Assembly: GCA_050084515.1 (NCBI GenBank) | Contig: CM114274.1 | Span: 39,866,001 to 39,930,000, forward strand | Length of the DNA: 64,000 nt | Direction of reading: 5' to 3' | Source: Blasia pusilla | Taxonomy: Eukaryota > Marchantiophyta > Marchantiopsida > Blasiales | Shown: positions 9,941-22,247 of the stretch, piece by piece | Layout: every line of letters starts with the position of its first letter | Numbering within the stretch: position 1 is the stretch's first letter | Program-made: the position numbers and the translations under genes | The notes under the pieces: model-generated | Databases searched by the model: none | Seen by the model: the letters and a program-made list of their open reading frames with translations, nothing else | What the model was told of the DNA's origin: nothing

Positions 9941-10171
9941 AAAAGTTTTTTTTTGTTTTTTGCGTAACCATGACAATGGGCATCACTTCACTTTTACCTA
10001 ATCTCTAAAGGTGACAACTTTAGAGATTGGGTAGAAGTGAAGTTTGAACATACAAGAAACATGTCATCAGCGTAGTTCCAAGGGGCCGAATGCGTGGTGA
10101 GTGTTACAAGCGCAAGTCCAAGTTCGAAGACGCGTGACTCAATTAAATTATGATCGCTGCCAAGTCAATGA

Positions 10172-10346
10172 TTTTCGTGGTATGGAATGAGTTCCAGTAC
10201 TGCAATTTAGTTGTCAGAGCTGTCACCAGGGTATACTTTCTTTTCACTTGAGGTCTGAATGACTTTCGTGGTATGGAATGGGATCCAGTACTGCAATTTA
10301 GTTGTCAGAGCTGTCACCAGGGTATACTGTCTTTTCACATGAGGTC
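10172..10346 (+). repeat. Tandem duplication, ~91 bp period
   Basis: Two near-identical units contain TTTCGTGGTATGGAATG, then CAGTACTGCAATTTAGTTG, then CACCAGGGTATACT. They start near 10174 and 10265 and differ by only a few bases, so the duplication is recent. It lies about 470 bp upstream of the SKA2-like start codon. Confidence 0.85.
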
Positions 10347-10811
10347 TGAGTGAAGTAAGGGGGCAACGGAACATGGAGATGGAAAGATCAATTTTGTAGT
10401 CCTGGTTTATTGGTGCTAGCACCTATCGGCGTTCTTCCCTCCCTCTCTCCCTCTCCCTGTGCATTTCAACTCGCTTGTAGGCCGCGTACGAGCTCCTATC
10501 GACCGCATTCCTCCCTCGCATTTCCCTTCATCCCTTCGCATTTCCTTAGGGCACGAGAGCACTGCTTGCTTTGCTCGCGCGAGGGATTAACGGGGCAAGG
10601 GAACGTGTGGATGGACAGATCAAGTTTTTAGTCCATGGGAAGACCTTAGACCTGCTGGACTCTTCCATGTGTGTGCTCTCGCTACTCATTCAAGCAGATT
10701 TGTTATAGTGTTGGACTTGGAATTACGCAAGCGTTAGCACAGAAGAGAGATCTCAAACCTAGAAGTTTTTCCGAGCAGATTCGACCGTGTCACTTTTCAA
10801 ACGAGGGAAAG

Positions 10812-11934
10812 ATGGACGTGGTGGAGATTATGAACCGAGGTAGAGTGGAGAGTGCTGTAGATACTATCGAATCTCACTTCGCTAAAGCCAGTGCTAATCT
10901 GCAGGTGCGTAAATACGGGTGTAGGTCCCTTCAGATGTCTGTCTTCTCGTCCATTACTTTATCGCAGCATGTCTCTTTTTCTTTTGGGTCTGCGGCAGTA
11001 GCTGGCAAAGTTTCTCTCAAGGGAAACGTCCACTTTCAGAAATTTAATGCAAAGATCTTCGAGCTAACATCTTTCGGCACCCACTGCAGTTTGTAGAGCG
11101 CGCGATAGCCTCTGAATTGGACTCCACATATCCTAAGAATGTAAGTAATTCTTGTTGTCCATCGTACGCTGTCGACGAACAAGCTGCCAAGTACCCCGAG
11201 CTGCAGGACTGAATGTTGCGATTGTGGAAATATTCGCGCAATGTCTTGTTTGCAGTTAAATCCGTACAACATCGTGAATCGTATTAAGCAAATAGAGTCG
11301 GAACTTCCGATATTGTCGAAGGAGTGTCAGCAACTATTTGCCGCGAAACAGGTCAGTATTCTCTCGTCATTCAACTACCCAACTGCATGTATCCACATCG
11401 TCATGAAGCAGATCGAACTGTCATGTTGAAGACATACTCGAAACTCGCGCGTAAGCATCCATCGGGCTTGACATTGATTCACCAAGTGTGTTCCGAAACC
11501 TGTGAATGCGTATCCAAATTTCTGGGTCATATTTGCAGGACTTAATTGACACAGCGAAGAGAAATCTGGTACAAAACAGAGCATTGGTGCTGCGAATGCA
11601 AGCCAGGGCCGGTCTGACTATACCTAGCGACAGTGAAGATACTGTCTATACTTCTTTCAAAGAGGTGTGGGCAGTCCTGATCTTCTATCCCACTCAAAGC
11701 CAGGATGTTGAATGCCTTTTCAGCATTTGTCGGACTTTTCCTTTTGTCAACCCCTGCAAGCAATCACGCTTGTCAGATGCTTTTTTTTCTCCATCTGTGC
11801 TTACCCATTCGGATACGATTATCTTCATGCAGATACTTAAGGAGTGGAACCAAGGCGTGCAATCACGTAGGCTCCAAAAACTTACTCCTCCTCGTTGGTC
11901 TTTTCAGTATTGCATGCCGCATGACAAACCCTAA
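10812..11934 (+). CDS. SKA2: SKA2-like spindle and kinetochore-associated protein
   Basis: Five coding exons with GT-AG borders and phase-0 junctions: 10812-10904, 11090-11140, 11256-11351, 11539-11664, 11833-11934. They give 155 residues. The protein is mostly helical and coiled-coil: VESAVDTIESHFAKASANLQ, then FVERAIASELDSTYP, NIVNRIKQIESELPILSKEC and DLIDTAKRNLVQNRALVLRM. Length, a Pro after the first long helix and the helix order match the SKA2 family (human ~121 residues). SKA2 pairs with SKA1 and SKA3 in an outer-kinetochore complex that tracks microtubules at mitosis. Start: I chose MDVVEIM because the fold begins there; an in-frame Met at 10671 would add 47 residues. The last ~25 residues after WNQGVQS are not recognisable, and a donor at CAATCAC/GTAGGC could lead to another exon. 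Confidence 0.82.
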
Positions 11935-13758
11935 CAGAACTATCGGAACGTCTTCTCGGGAGTTTCCTAGGGAATCCTCCGTCTTCAGAGTCAGTCAAGT
12001 TCTCTCATGCGGAAATTTTGAGACTGTATCGAGTACGTGGCTAAATTCTACCTCGCACATACTCTCGTGATGGGAGGGGCGAAGATGGAAACACTCTTTG
12101 CACACCTTACAAAATCCGAGGCTGTCAATCCGCTGCCATTTCTGACTGACAATGCGAGCTTGTGGTGGCACAGGGGACCCGGCTGCTAACAACGGTTTCG
12201 TCATTGCCAAACATGACTTGAACGCCACCGTGTTCCAGTCAAAAGCCAGAGTTCACGAGACAGGGTTCCCAATGTAGTAAGGACGAGTTCTTTCTGAAGA
12301 AACGATCGAGATTATTGCAAAATGCGTGTACAATAGTACCAAAGACAGCAACACTACAAAATTCCGTGGAAATGCCATGAAGCGAAATGAGCGTGCCAGA
12401 ACATCCCTATCGCCTAGCGTTACTGCAGAAGGTTTCTGGATGCTGCAGAAGGTTTCTCCTGTAAAACATCTCAAGCATGTCTCATCATATGTAACCCACA
12501 AGTCAGCTCGCCAGAGCAAATAACCATCTAAAAAGTGTTCTTACGAGTTAGCTTGACCATTACATTGTAACAGTGAATGTTGTCACGAAACCAACTCAAC
12601 GAGAAACTAACTCCATAACCGTCGAAGTTTAATCAATATTTGGAATGTATTCTAACCAAGAATTGCAATTTACGTGCTACAATTTAGAGGTGCAATTTTC
12701 TCATGTATATTGCTGAAGCGAAATTTTTCTGTTCCATTCTCGTCGATAATTTTGTCTTTAGTCACTTAAAAGACTCGCACAAGCGGTTTGTGTTGTCGTC
12801 CACATCGGGTTGATGTCATGTCATGTTTTATCTGGCCAATCTAATCAGATCTGCTCAATAAGACACGAAATGTAGTGGAGAATGGTAGTCATGATGCCTG
12901 TGTCCTTATCATGAATATGCGAATGTGTACGATTACTTTTGTCAAACTTGGCCTTTCCTTTGTCCATACCAAAGTTACAAACATTTGCACTAAGCGTTTC
13001 TTCTCGATTGTTACAGACGCTTTAATAGTTACCTAGTTGCAAAACCACCGGGATGAATGAAACATTCAGATTGCACATTTTTCATTGGCACTGCCCACGC
13101 CATGGAAAGAATTGACAAATACCTAAAGGGTATTGGAGCATGCACAAGTCATCTACCTACACTGACAGTCACCCCCTGCATGCTCCATGTCTGCGAACAG
13201 TCTTAGCCATTAAAAGGAATACTCGTAAAATTGTCTATAAATCACTTAGATATGCTCCATTGCAAAGATGGCTGGAAAGAATGTTGTCATTGAGCTATAG
13301 TGAGACACCTGCTACAGTCGACTATAACAACCACACAGAAAGAAGATGGGAAACTCTTGATTGGATGTTGATCTGTGGTGATCAACTTTGCTGGAGCAAA
13401 AAGGATACACACCACTCACTCATACATCGCCCTCAGCATTCTATCGATTGGGATAGGAGCCAGAGGAAACCACTGGTAAACAATAACAACTTGTGCCAAC
13501 CCTTCAGAGTACATCACTGAGAACTGATGATGTTCCAGGTATCATCTCACCAATTCACTTTGATACCTCTTCCTTCTTCCTACTGCTGGTACACCCAAAA
13601 GTCTAAAAAATCGGAGACCATTGGCAACTATTCCAGCTATGGCATAGTTGAACCACCTCATCCATTTCCAGTATCTCCGAAATGAATTTTTAGAAGCTTT
13701 GATTGGTGATACACTACATCAAACAGCATCCCACAGCTCTGTCTGAATTCTAATGGCC
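11935..13758. other. Intergenic region between convergent genes
   Basis: This holds the 3' untranslated regions of the SKA2-like gene (left) and PAS2 (right). A short plus-strand frame near 12069-12189 (METLFAHLTKSEAVNPLPF) has coding-like texture and could be an alternative 3' exon, but nothing confirms it. A 126-codon plus frame at 13140-13520 lies antisense to the probable PAS2 3' end and matches nothing I know. Confidence 0.4.
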
Positions 13759-16349
13759 TCACTGCGTCTTTAGCTTTCCTAGTGCCTTCTTTCTTTGTCC
13801 AATCATATGGGTGTACATGAAAGGACCACCTGCACCAATCAACACACTTGTGGAAATGATCATCTGAGTTTGGAATTTCTGGCTACAAAGCCAGGTAGCA
13901 CTTTCCCTACACAATCACCATCAACATTCGTCCACTTCAATGAAGATTCATCACACAATCTCTGCATGGAAGTCAAGTTTGACTAGGAAGAGTACAAGGA
14001 GTGCATACCTGGTACATAGATTAGGAGAATAAGTAGGGCAGCATAGTAGTAGTCGAATCCGTAGTTTATGACATTTGGCATCCGTATTGAGTACAGATCC
14101 GACTTCTGCTCAAGAATATTGTAACATAGACGCATACCATTGACAGTTAGCTACAAGTTTCAAAGATGGCCTGCACTAGTTTCATTGGAGCAAAAAGATA
14201 TATTTGCGCCTGACAGATACTTATCAAGTCAAATCAACAGTAAATGACAAACCATCACATTTACGACTTGCGTTCTGGAAGCCATCTGAAGGAGACGTGC
14301 AAGCTTAAGAGTCTGATAGGCTAGTTCCTCATCAGACAATGCACATCCATTGCAACACAACCATCCACTTCCACCTTCAGAAGATGCAAGAGCTTACCTG
14401 TATGAAGGGCAGAGCCACATAGATCAATCCTGTCTCACTGAGGATACCCGTGGGATACAACACAAAGAAGGTGCTGTACCTGCACCCACCAGGTCATGTC
14501 TCATTAGCGAAACTCTGGCAGCTACCCTTAAAATATGTTGTCAACTTCACTTCCCTCCACAATATTCCCTAGTCTCACCTAGAGTTTATGTTCCATGACG
14601 AGTGAAGAAACTCTTGTGAAGATAAATCTTAAATCAATGGCACAGGTTCTGATCAAGCTGTGAATGATACACACCTTATGAAGGTCAACAAGGAGGGAGT
14701 GAAACCAAAGGCCTCCTTCAAGGCGAAAAAAAAGTAGCGTATGACCTGCCCAGTACAATTACTGTAAGTTGGTGTTACTTGTATTTAGTCCATTGAGAGT
14801 GCCGTGGATAAGTTTTGGGTGAACCAGAAGCATTCAGTAGCTGCCAGCTCCAGGCCATAGAATCAGGAGCCAGGGAGAGCAGCAAAGACTACACTTCTTT
14901 AGCGATTGCCTTCGTAGCAGCATTTTGGGTCAAGAACAAACAGAAGAAGCGGTATCATTGGGTAGAGTAGGGCTTAAGTACCAAGTTGGTATTTTGCAGC
15001 ATGCCATAAAACTCAAGGAGTGACGCTTTCTTAGTGTTCAAATTTGGGAAGTGGAAGATGGACGACAGCTTGAGAACATATCATTCTGGTCTACTTTTCT
15101 GGAAAGAGGTTGTTACCTCGGTGACGGCCCAACTAAGGACCAAACATGTCACTAGCCAATGTTCTTGTGTCTGCCAAAGTGAATGACGACAGAATTAGCC
15201 ATGCCGCGCTGCTTTGCATCGAAGAACTGAAACACATTGAGTACATACGTGAAGAGATTTTGAGTATTGAAACAACCAACGCTCAGGAGAAATCTTCCTG
15301 GAGTTACTACTTACCTTGGGGAAGCTGTAGAGGATACCCCATGTAACATACAGCCGCGAGGAGATCTGTGGCAGGGTAGCTGAAATTGGAGATCGCACAA
15401 TACCTGTCAAGGAAAACCGTTGTTACTCTGGAACGCTAACCTGAGCTGGAGAAAAAAAATCACATTGACTAGACTTTGGGCAGCTAATCACCACAAAATG
15501 GGGATTCGAGAAATTCTGATATGTTCTTTTAAATGAGCCGTAAGGAACGGAGCACCTGTAGGTTTTCTACTTCATTCTTCCATCGGGCCAACTAATGAGA
15601 GCATTTACTCACCGGTGATACTGTTGAAGATCTTCCGAGCCGATGATGTACGAATAAGTGTTTGTATGCACACCCAGACAGTGATCACCAGTTCAGAAGA
15701 GATTTGAAGTATCTACCAATTGACGTAACATCTCTGATTGCCCAATTCTATGAGAACCACCTGGCTCAAAACCAGGCAGTGCCTTCAGCAGTAAGAATCC
15801 TATCTGCGCGAGCTCTTTCCCAATCTGCCTACTAGCCCTAAACTCAGTAAGTCATCTTAAAAGTTGGAGGACTCCTACAATCAGTGGGGCCATGTATCAA
15901 GCTTCAGGAGAAGGAGAGGAGAGAGACACCCAGCACTCATCTTCCGTTTGGGACTCCTTCCACAGACGAACATGGTGGAACCGAAATAAATGTGCAGGAT
16001 GGCAGAGAATCGTCCTAAAATGACAGCATACCTCGAAGAAAGCAGCAGTCTGCCAGATTTGCAGAGGCTTCTCAACAGCAGTGTACACTGCTTTGGGTCC
16101 TTGGCTCACAGCGTCAACAGCAAGGTACAGTATGTGAACCCTAGATAGATAGCAAAGAGCATCAGCACAAGAGACAGGCAGACGCAGAACACAATCAAGT
16201 GGTCGACACAGCTTGGGCAATGTCGGCAATCCACAGCAGAAATAGAGCAAGCGAAATGCGTACCATCCAAAGAACAGAACCACGTTGTAAATGGAGAGGT
16301 ATGCCCAACGCAGCGTCGAAACCCCCCCTGCTTCCCCCATAGTCCTCAA
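13759..16349 (-). CDS. PAS2: Very-long-chain (3R)-3-hydroxyacyl-CoA dehydratase (PASTICCINO2/HACD)
   Basis: Nine coding exons on the minus strand: 16264-16349, 16032-16140, 15613-15631, 15315-15403, 15117-15170, 14675-14745, 14398-14479, 14009-14105, 13759-13829. All junctions are GT-AG, phases agree, and the product is 225 residues (Arabidopsis PAS2 is 221). It performs the third step of the ER fatty-acid elongation cycle, dehydrating 3-hydroxyacyl-CoA to trans-2-enoyl-CoA. Multi-pass membrane protein; recognisable blocks are YLSIYNVVLFFGW, AVEKPLQIWQTAAF, VRSPISATLPQISSRL and SIRMPNVINYGFD. The catalytic pair spaced as in yeast Phs1 (Tyr149, Glu156) is present in YPTGILSE as Tyr151 and Glu158. 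Exon 3 is a 19 nt microexon. The C-terminus is basic (GQRKKALGKLK). Met4 (MGEAGGV) may be the real start. I see no damage. Confidence 0.95.
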
Positions 16350-17250
16350 ATTGGAATTAAACCCGCGTTTGTATGCCTGCGCCTGTCACAGATACCAACG
16401 ACTAAATCCACATTCTGAAAACGCTGCCTCCCTCTGTCCGGCAACAAGACGAACTCCGCATTACCGTCTTCTGTAAAGCCCCGAGATCGCTACAAGCTGC
16501 GGGCTGCCAGCGGCTTTCACAGGCGTATTCACCACCGCATTCTGTCCGTCTCTGAGATCAGCTGCCGCAAGAAACACCGACTGCTGCGGCGGACGATTCG
16601 TGCGGATACGGAGCAGCGGGAGACCTCTTGAGTCCCTCGCGAATGCATTCCAAGCACTCCTTGAGGACATTTATGAGAGAGAGAGACGGAGAAACAGAAA
16701 CAGAAACAGAAACGCTTCAACCTCTCCAATATCACAGCAACACCACCACACTAACGATCACTGCTTCTGCCGCTGCTCACCTCAACTCCTGCGACCACTC
16801 CTCTCGTTCTCGTTCTCGTTCTCGTGCTCGCGCTCGTCCTACTCCAGCGCTTCCATCGATCTCACAGCAACAGCAAGCAGCAGCTGCTGCACTCCTCCAC
16901 CTCGCCCCCACTCGCTCTCCTCTCTCGCGTCCTGTTCCTCTGCTGCCATAAACGATTCCCAAGGAGCGCCCGTGAATTTCTTCCTGCGCAGTGCGCGATG
17001 GGATCTGTCATAAATGGGGAGACGAAAGTAGAGCACATGATGATGATGATTGGGAGCGGCAGCAGCAGCAGCAGTCGCTCTGTTTTGTTTTCCGCTTTCA
17101 TTGATTCATTGAAGTGCAGAGCTCTGTCTCTCTCTAATATATTTCCATGGCAAAAAAAGAGAAGCATATGCTTAAAGGCACAAGAGGGAGAGTTATGAAT
17201 AAATAAAGAAATAAATAAATAGGGCTTTTCAATGAAGGGTGTTGTAAAGC
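16350..17250 (-). promoter_or_regulatory. PAS2 5' region, GC-richer with simple repeats
   Basis: This lies upstream of the PAS2 start on the minus strand. It is richer in GC and CpG than the flanks and holds short repeats: GAAACAGAAACAGAAACAG near 16690 and (TTCTCG)n near 16803-16835, plus CAG/CTC-rich stretches. Expected to hold the 5' UTR and core promoter; I could not place a TATA box or start site with confidence. Confidence 0.4.
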
Positions 17251-19929
17251 AAACGATCAAGTTTTCTTTATGGAGTAATATTATTAAACTTGGTTTATGA
17301 TAGGCTAATAGTGTTAGTGGCAATATTTTTGGGAGAGGTTTTAGTTGTTACAAGGAATGGGGTTTCATGTATGGGAGAGTGAGAGAGTGGGATTTTTATT
17401 TATGGTGGAATAGGGTGTATTGTAGTCCACTAGGCCATCAAAATTTATATTTTTATTGGTCTTGTGCATAGCATGGGTTCTACACTAGTTGATACTCATG
17501 GTTATTTGTATCGAAGGTGGGGGTTTTATTTTAGGTTAGTATTTCTTTTGACCGGGCAATGTGTTAGGCTACAAGGATCTTCTAGTTTACGAGACGACGG
17601 GTGGAGTTTGTCACTTTATGCCTCGCTTTGTAACTCTCTTCTCGATGAAATAGAGGGTTACTCCATCTCTCTAATTTTCCCATATTACCCAACTTATTTT
17701 CATTACTTTCCCTTTCCATACCTCCACTCGATCATGCCTACCCTTGTTCTTTTGTACTTCCGCTCCCTCCTTCCCTATTCCATAGTCTATGTTGTCTTAT
17801 GGGATGTAGCACTTGAATAGGCATGGACTCCTTTCTTTCCTTCTTCAAAATGGGTAGATACTATTAGGCACTCCTAGAGTCCCCAAAGAGGGCCCATATA
17901 TCCAAAGGGATCCCCTCCGATTTAATACCCCCTTTATGTTCTTTCGCAATTCAGTTTTCCGCACATCCTCTCAAGTGAAAGAAGACTCGTATTCACTCAA
18001 CTCAAATTCTTGATTACCCATAACGAACCTCAAAGAGATCACAACGCTATGATGGTTCTCCCTACTATCACAACTTTATCCGTCATTGCAGGTTACTCTT
18101 TGTCAAATAGATTTAATACATCGAATTTTCCGTACATTCTTTCTTTCTCAAGAATTCAAAGTTATACATCTCTCACAATCCTTAGACCCAATTAATTCCA
18201 AATTGTCTCCTCCATACTTCAGAATGAGAGAAAGGGAATACTTTCTATTTCATCAAAGATATTTGTGGACTCCGAAACAAGAACAAGCTTAAGAGTCTAC
18301 TCCTCCAAAGCTCCGATCATTCCAACACTATCTCTGGTTGTTCACTCGAATGATGTTTATGCCTTCTTTGAGTCTTCTTAAATAGTAAGTTTAAGAGGGT
18401 CCTTATTGGAGACAGGAAACGACCCTCTCTACCAAGACATTTCTTGAAATCTTAATAACTACCTCATTAAGGATGTGTCTTGGCTTTTCTGGTGACCCCC
18501 TTAAATATGTTAGCCCAAGTGTTGTACCTTTTTTTGAAGCACCTGACCCCTTTTGTCTTGATCTTAAACTTCGTGGCTCTTCTATTCTAATTACTTTATT
18601 TCTCTCTTCTTAAAAAATTCTTCAGGTTTCTTTTTGTCTTCGTCGTAAAGTCTTTGAGTCTTCACGAAGAATATCTCTTCACTCTAACTGAGTCGTCTTC
18701 ATCATGTCTTCGTTCTTCTTTCCTTTCTTTGCAAGTAATTTGCACTCTTCCTTCAGATATTCTTTCTTGATGTAGTCTTCACAAAGGTTGTACAGAGCCT
18801 ACAAAGTTTTAATCTTCTTCTAGAAGAGTTTTCAGTTGTATATATTCTGATTCTTCATCTTTTTCATATTCCCAAATTTTGTTCCTATTCCTTCCGCGAT
18901 TCCTCTAAGATAAGTCCTCGTCTTCTTCAACATCTTCAACTTTTCCTTAGAAACCATTCCCCATAAACAATGTTAAACACTCCTCTTCTTTGATCAATTC
19001 CAATATCTCTTTACTTCTACTATTTATGCATTTACAAAAATACCCTATTTCGTATCTAAAATCTTCAAAATTTCAAAATTTTGTTAAGGTAAGTATCACA
19101 GCTTGGGATTTTATTTATTAGATTTTTGGTTTACTTATGGTGCATAGACGTGTAGTTCTCCACAAAGACCATAAATCATACAATTGTTCATCATAGTGTA
19201 ATATTTTGACTATACGGTGGGATTGGGAACTTAAGATCTTTGCTTATCTGGAATCATCATAAGTAGAAGTGATTTGTAAATTATTATCTTATCCTAGTAT
19301 AATCAAAATACATACATGTGCTCAACTTGTTTTCATAATTAAGACAATATAAATACATCCCTAGAAGTGCCATAAGATGTATTTCTTGAGAATAAGTAAT
19401 AATAAGTCTTCTTTTTTTTGTTTTAAAAACTTACACCACCAAGTCAAATTGTAGCTAGTTGACCTCGTAGCAACTCACATGTTATCTCATCCTACTTTGG
19501 GTTGAAAATATTTAGGAAACAATCAGAATTTCTTAAATATTAGTAAGTTTCCATTGCATCTTTCTATTATTAATGCATATGCCATTGACCTCCTATAAAA
19601 GAAAATGACAAGAGAATACATCTCCCAAACATCAAGCTATTTGCATCAATTATTCCTATATATAGCATCTTTCCCAATTTGATGTAGTTCCATTGATAAC
19701 TTCTTATGGTTTAAGTAGATCCAAGATAGAGATTGTATATATGTCACCCAAAAATTCTTGAATAAGTTGACCAAAACAAAGTAATTCTTTATCATCCTCC
19801 CTTAATACCCATATTTGAAGACGAAAGCTAGAATATTGCAAGGCCATAATAGTTTTATTCTTCCTTCTATTCTTCTCAAAATCATGCTTATTATCTATTA
19901 TCTCCTCCAATTATGAAAAATCATACCAC
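17251..19929. other. Intergenic, AT-rich, no gene seen
   Basis: No gene or conserved motif recognised. About 18540-18990 is strongly pyrimidine-rich on the plus strand (runs of TCTTC), and 19000-19900 is AT-rich. Short reading frames here are not supported by any motif. Confidence 0.45.
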
Positions 19930-20018
19930 CCTTTTCTCTTTTCATTGTTCCAATTCATTTCCAATTAAAATGGAAAATTTTAATTGGAAATGAATTGGAA
20001 CAATGAAAAGAGAAAAGG
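19930..20018. repeat. Perfect palindrome, 42 bp arms, 5 bp loop
   Basis: Arms 19930-19971 and 19977-20018 are exact reverse complements over all 42 bases, separated by GGAAA. The arm begins CCTTTTCTCTTTTCATTG and ends CCAATTAAAAT. Perfect identity over this length means recent origin, gene conversion or selection. It could be a foldback element, a small hairpin RNA locus, a local inverted duplication or an assembly artefact. Confidence 0.97.
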
Positions 20019-20379
20019 ACTCAATCTACCCATTTAATCATTTCTTTGTAATCTAGTATATTCCAAATGAAGTACATGATTATAAGCTAGATGAAAATTT
20101 TCTTTTGGAAAATTTGGACATCATTGATGTTAGATATGAAGAGATAAGACCTTCAAGAAAGAAAAATATAAATTCTCATACTCACAACCCATTGCAAATT
20201 GAGTTTCAAAATTAATTGTCCTAATCCTCTCATAATTTTAACATTATGCATGGTGGCAATGACTCACTTCTCTCATGAATCCAATAACCTAATGATCACT
20301 TGAATGACTCACACCTACATTCAAGTGAAGTTCTTTAGTCAAGGGTAATTTTCATGGTTGTACAGAAACGGACAAGTCC

Positions 20380-20640
20380 GTCCTTAGCATGGACAAGTTG
20401 GGACATGTCCCAAGAGATAGGACCCACACTTATAGTTCATGATGGAAGGCATGATGAGGGCTAGTGGGGCAATAAGGGGGGAGGGGTGGACGTGGAGGGA
20501 GGAAGAAATGAGAGAGTGTGGAACACGAAGGAAAGGGAACAGGGGGGAATGAGAAGCTGGGGCCCACATGAACAAGTCCTTCCATAGGAGAAACATAAGT
20601 CCAAAGACATGGACATTTTCGTGAACATAGACTTTATTCA
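20380..20640 (-). repeat. Dispersed repeat rich in GTCC/GGAC, copy B
   Basis: Reverse complement of the repeat at 9690-9940. It has the same ends rich in GGAC/GTCC words and a pyrimidine-rich core when read on the minus strand. Boundaries are approximate, set by where similarity fades. Confidence 0.6.
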
Positions 20641-20831
20641 CATGTAACTTTGTTAAATTTATCCCAAAATAGATATATGTGCAATTCTCAAAAATATTTT
20701 TATTCTTCCAAACTCCTCAATATTCTCTAGGATCGTATCTTCACCAAGAGAGATTCTATAATAATCAAAAGCCATAAGATTCACCGGGTAGGCCTTTATT
20801 GCCTCTCGAGACTTCAAATTAATTAATTGGA

Positions 20832-20901
20832 GAACCTTTCACGAACACGTTCGGGCAATCCATCAGTTTACATGGCAAAGGTTCGTGTTTGTGAAAGGTT
20901 C
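20832..20901. repeat. Inverted repeat, 18 bp arms
   Basis: GAACCTTTCACGAACACG at 20832-20849 pairs with its reverse complement at 20884-20901 with one mismatch, around a 34 bp loop. From here to the copia element at 21834 I see no gene. Confidence 0.8.
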
Positions 20902-21833
20902 TTCCTAGATGGCTTTCGTTGGTAGTTGATTAATGTGGATACGAACTTTGGTTAATACGGTGCAATCATTGAACAAGATTGTGGTTAGTGCCTTGAGTGT
21001 GTGTTTGCATTCGTACATTGGTTTTATGTCCCGTTATAATGTTTTATGTAACGCGACATATTCTGTTTGCCTTTACTACACTTGTATAATTCTGTTTTGA
21101 ATTGTATCTGCTTCGATCTAGCTCAACCAAGCTTAGGAGGGAACTGACTTCCATAAATTTTAACATACATTACCATTACTACACTGTAAGTTGAGGAATA
21201 CAAGACTTTGTTTAATCTGCTGAACTGATTGTGGACACTTGTATGCTATAAATTGAGCAGTCCATTTGTCACTCTGTTATTGATTAGTTTCCATGCACAT
21301 GATTATGATGGCCAACAAGTGCAAGTGTATGGCACTAATTCTTCTTTTCTAAAATATATGGTGAAGGTCTTCAGATTGCAGGTTAGTCTTAAGAATTGTA
21401 TGTTGTTTCTCATGTGTAGAAGTGTGCACCTATAATTCTGAACTCTATTGGCACATTCTACTGCCAAACCTACATACCAAAAGACAAACTATGATACGTT
21501 AGAGTATAGTAGAACAAGGATTGTTATTCACATAATATAGTATGTCAAGGTCAATTAAGTTCACCTCAAGTTTACCTTGTGATGCCATCCAGAAACCTCC
21601 AGATGGACCATTCAATAAGGATGCATTGACTCTTTATGGATCCAAAAGGGAAGCTTGGCATGGATAGATGCGTCTTGATTCTCGAATTTCCACTTAGGAT
21701 AGGAACGATTACTCCATTTCAAAACACACTTAAAAAATATAAGTCAGACTTAAAACATCATTTAGAACTAACAATTTACTATTGGTGAACATATGGGCCA
21801 CAAGATTGGCACAATATGGTGTAGAGGACTTAC

Positions 21834-22146
21834 TGTGGAAAACTGCTAAAGAAGTATAACCGATGGGAAATGACTCTCACACCCACACACCACCATAGAT
21901 AATGAAATTTTCAATGAGAGAAATGAGTGGAGGTTGGTCCCCTTCTCAATTATATAGGGTATGTACAAGCAACCCTAACCCTAACCTTAACCATAGTCTT
22001 GAGTTAGACTAACTAGGATTAACTAACCATAGTTAAGATAATCGCGCTTAACTAACTAACCAAGATTAAGCTTCCCTACTTCGTGTGAGTACCAAATATA
22101 GCAATTTAGGTGTCTCATGAGTTTGACTATAACTCAATCTTCAATA
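21834..22146 (-). repeat. 3' LTR of the copia element
   Basis: Read on the minus strand it begins TATTGAAGATTGAG and ends TTTTCCACA. The second base is A where TG is usual; the other LTR has the same change, so it predates insertion. It contains a short CCCTAA-type run (AACCCTAACCCTAACCTTAA on the plus strand). Confidence 0.95.
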
Positions 22147-22157
22147 TTCCCCCTCAA
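22147..22157 (-). promoter_or_regulatory. Polypurine tract of the copia element
   Basis: Minus strand TTGAGGGGGAA directly before the 3' LTR; it primes second-strand synthesis in this family. Confidence 0.9.
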
Positions 22158-22247
22158 GCTCATATCGATATCTCTAACGCCTAAATCATTTCTAAACATC
22201 TCAAACTTATCTCTAGAAAATGCCTTTGTAAAGATGTCAGAAATTTG

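Noticed and set aside
13140-13520. 126-codon plus frame
   Set aside because: Antisense to the likely PAS2 3' region, no motif, composition like noncoding DNA.
14820-14890. Minus-strand SPWLLILW segment considered as PAS2 exon 6
   Set aside because: The segment at 14675-14745 (VIRYFFFALKEAFGF) fits the family, phase and splice sites; the other has stops and no donor.
15881-16349. 150-codon minus frame read as a single exon
   Set aside because: It reads through two PAS2 introns; only the exon parts at 16264-16349 and 16032-16140 match the family.
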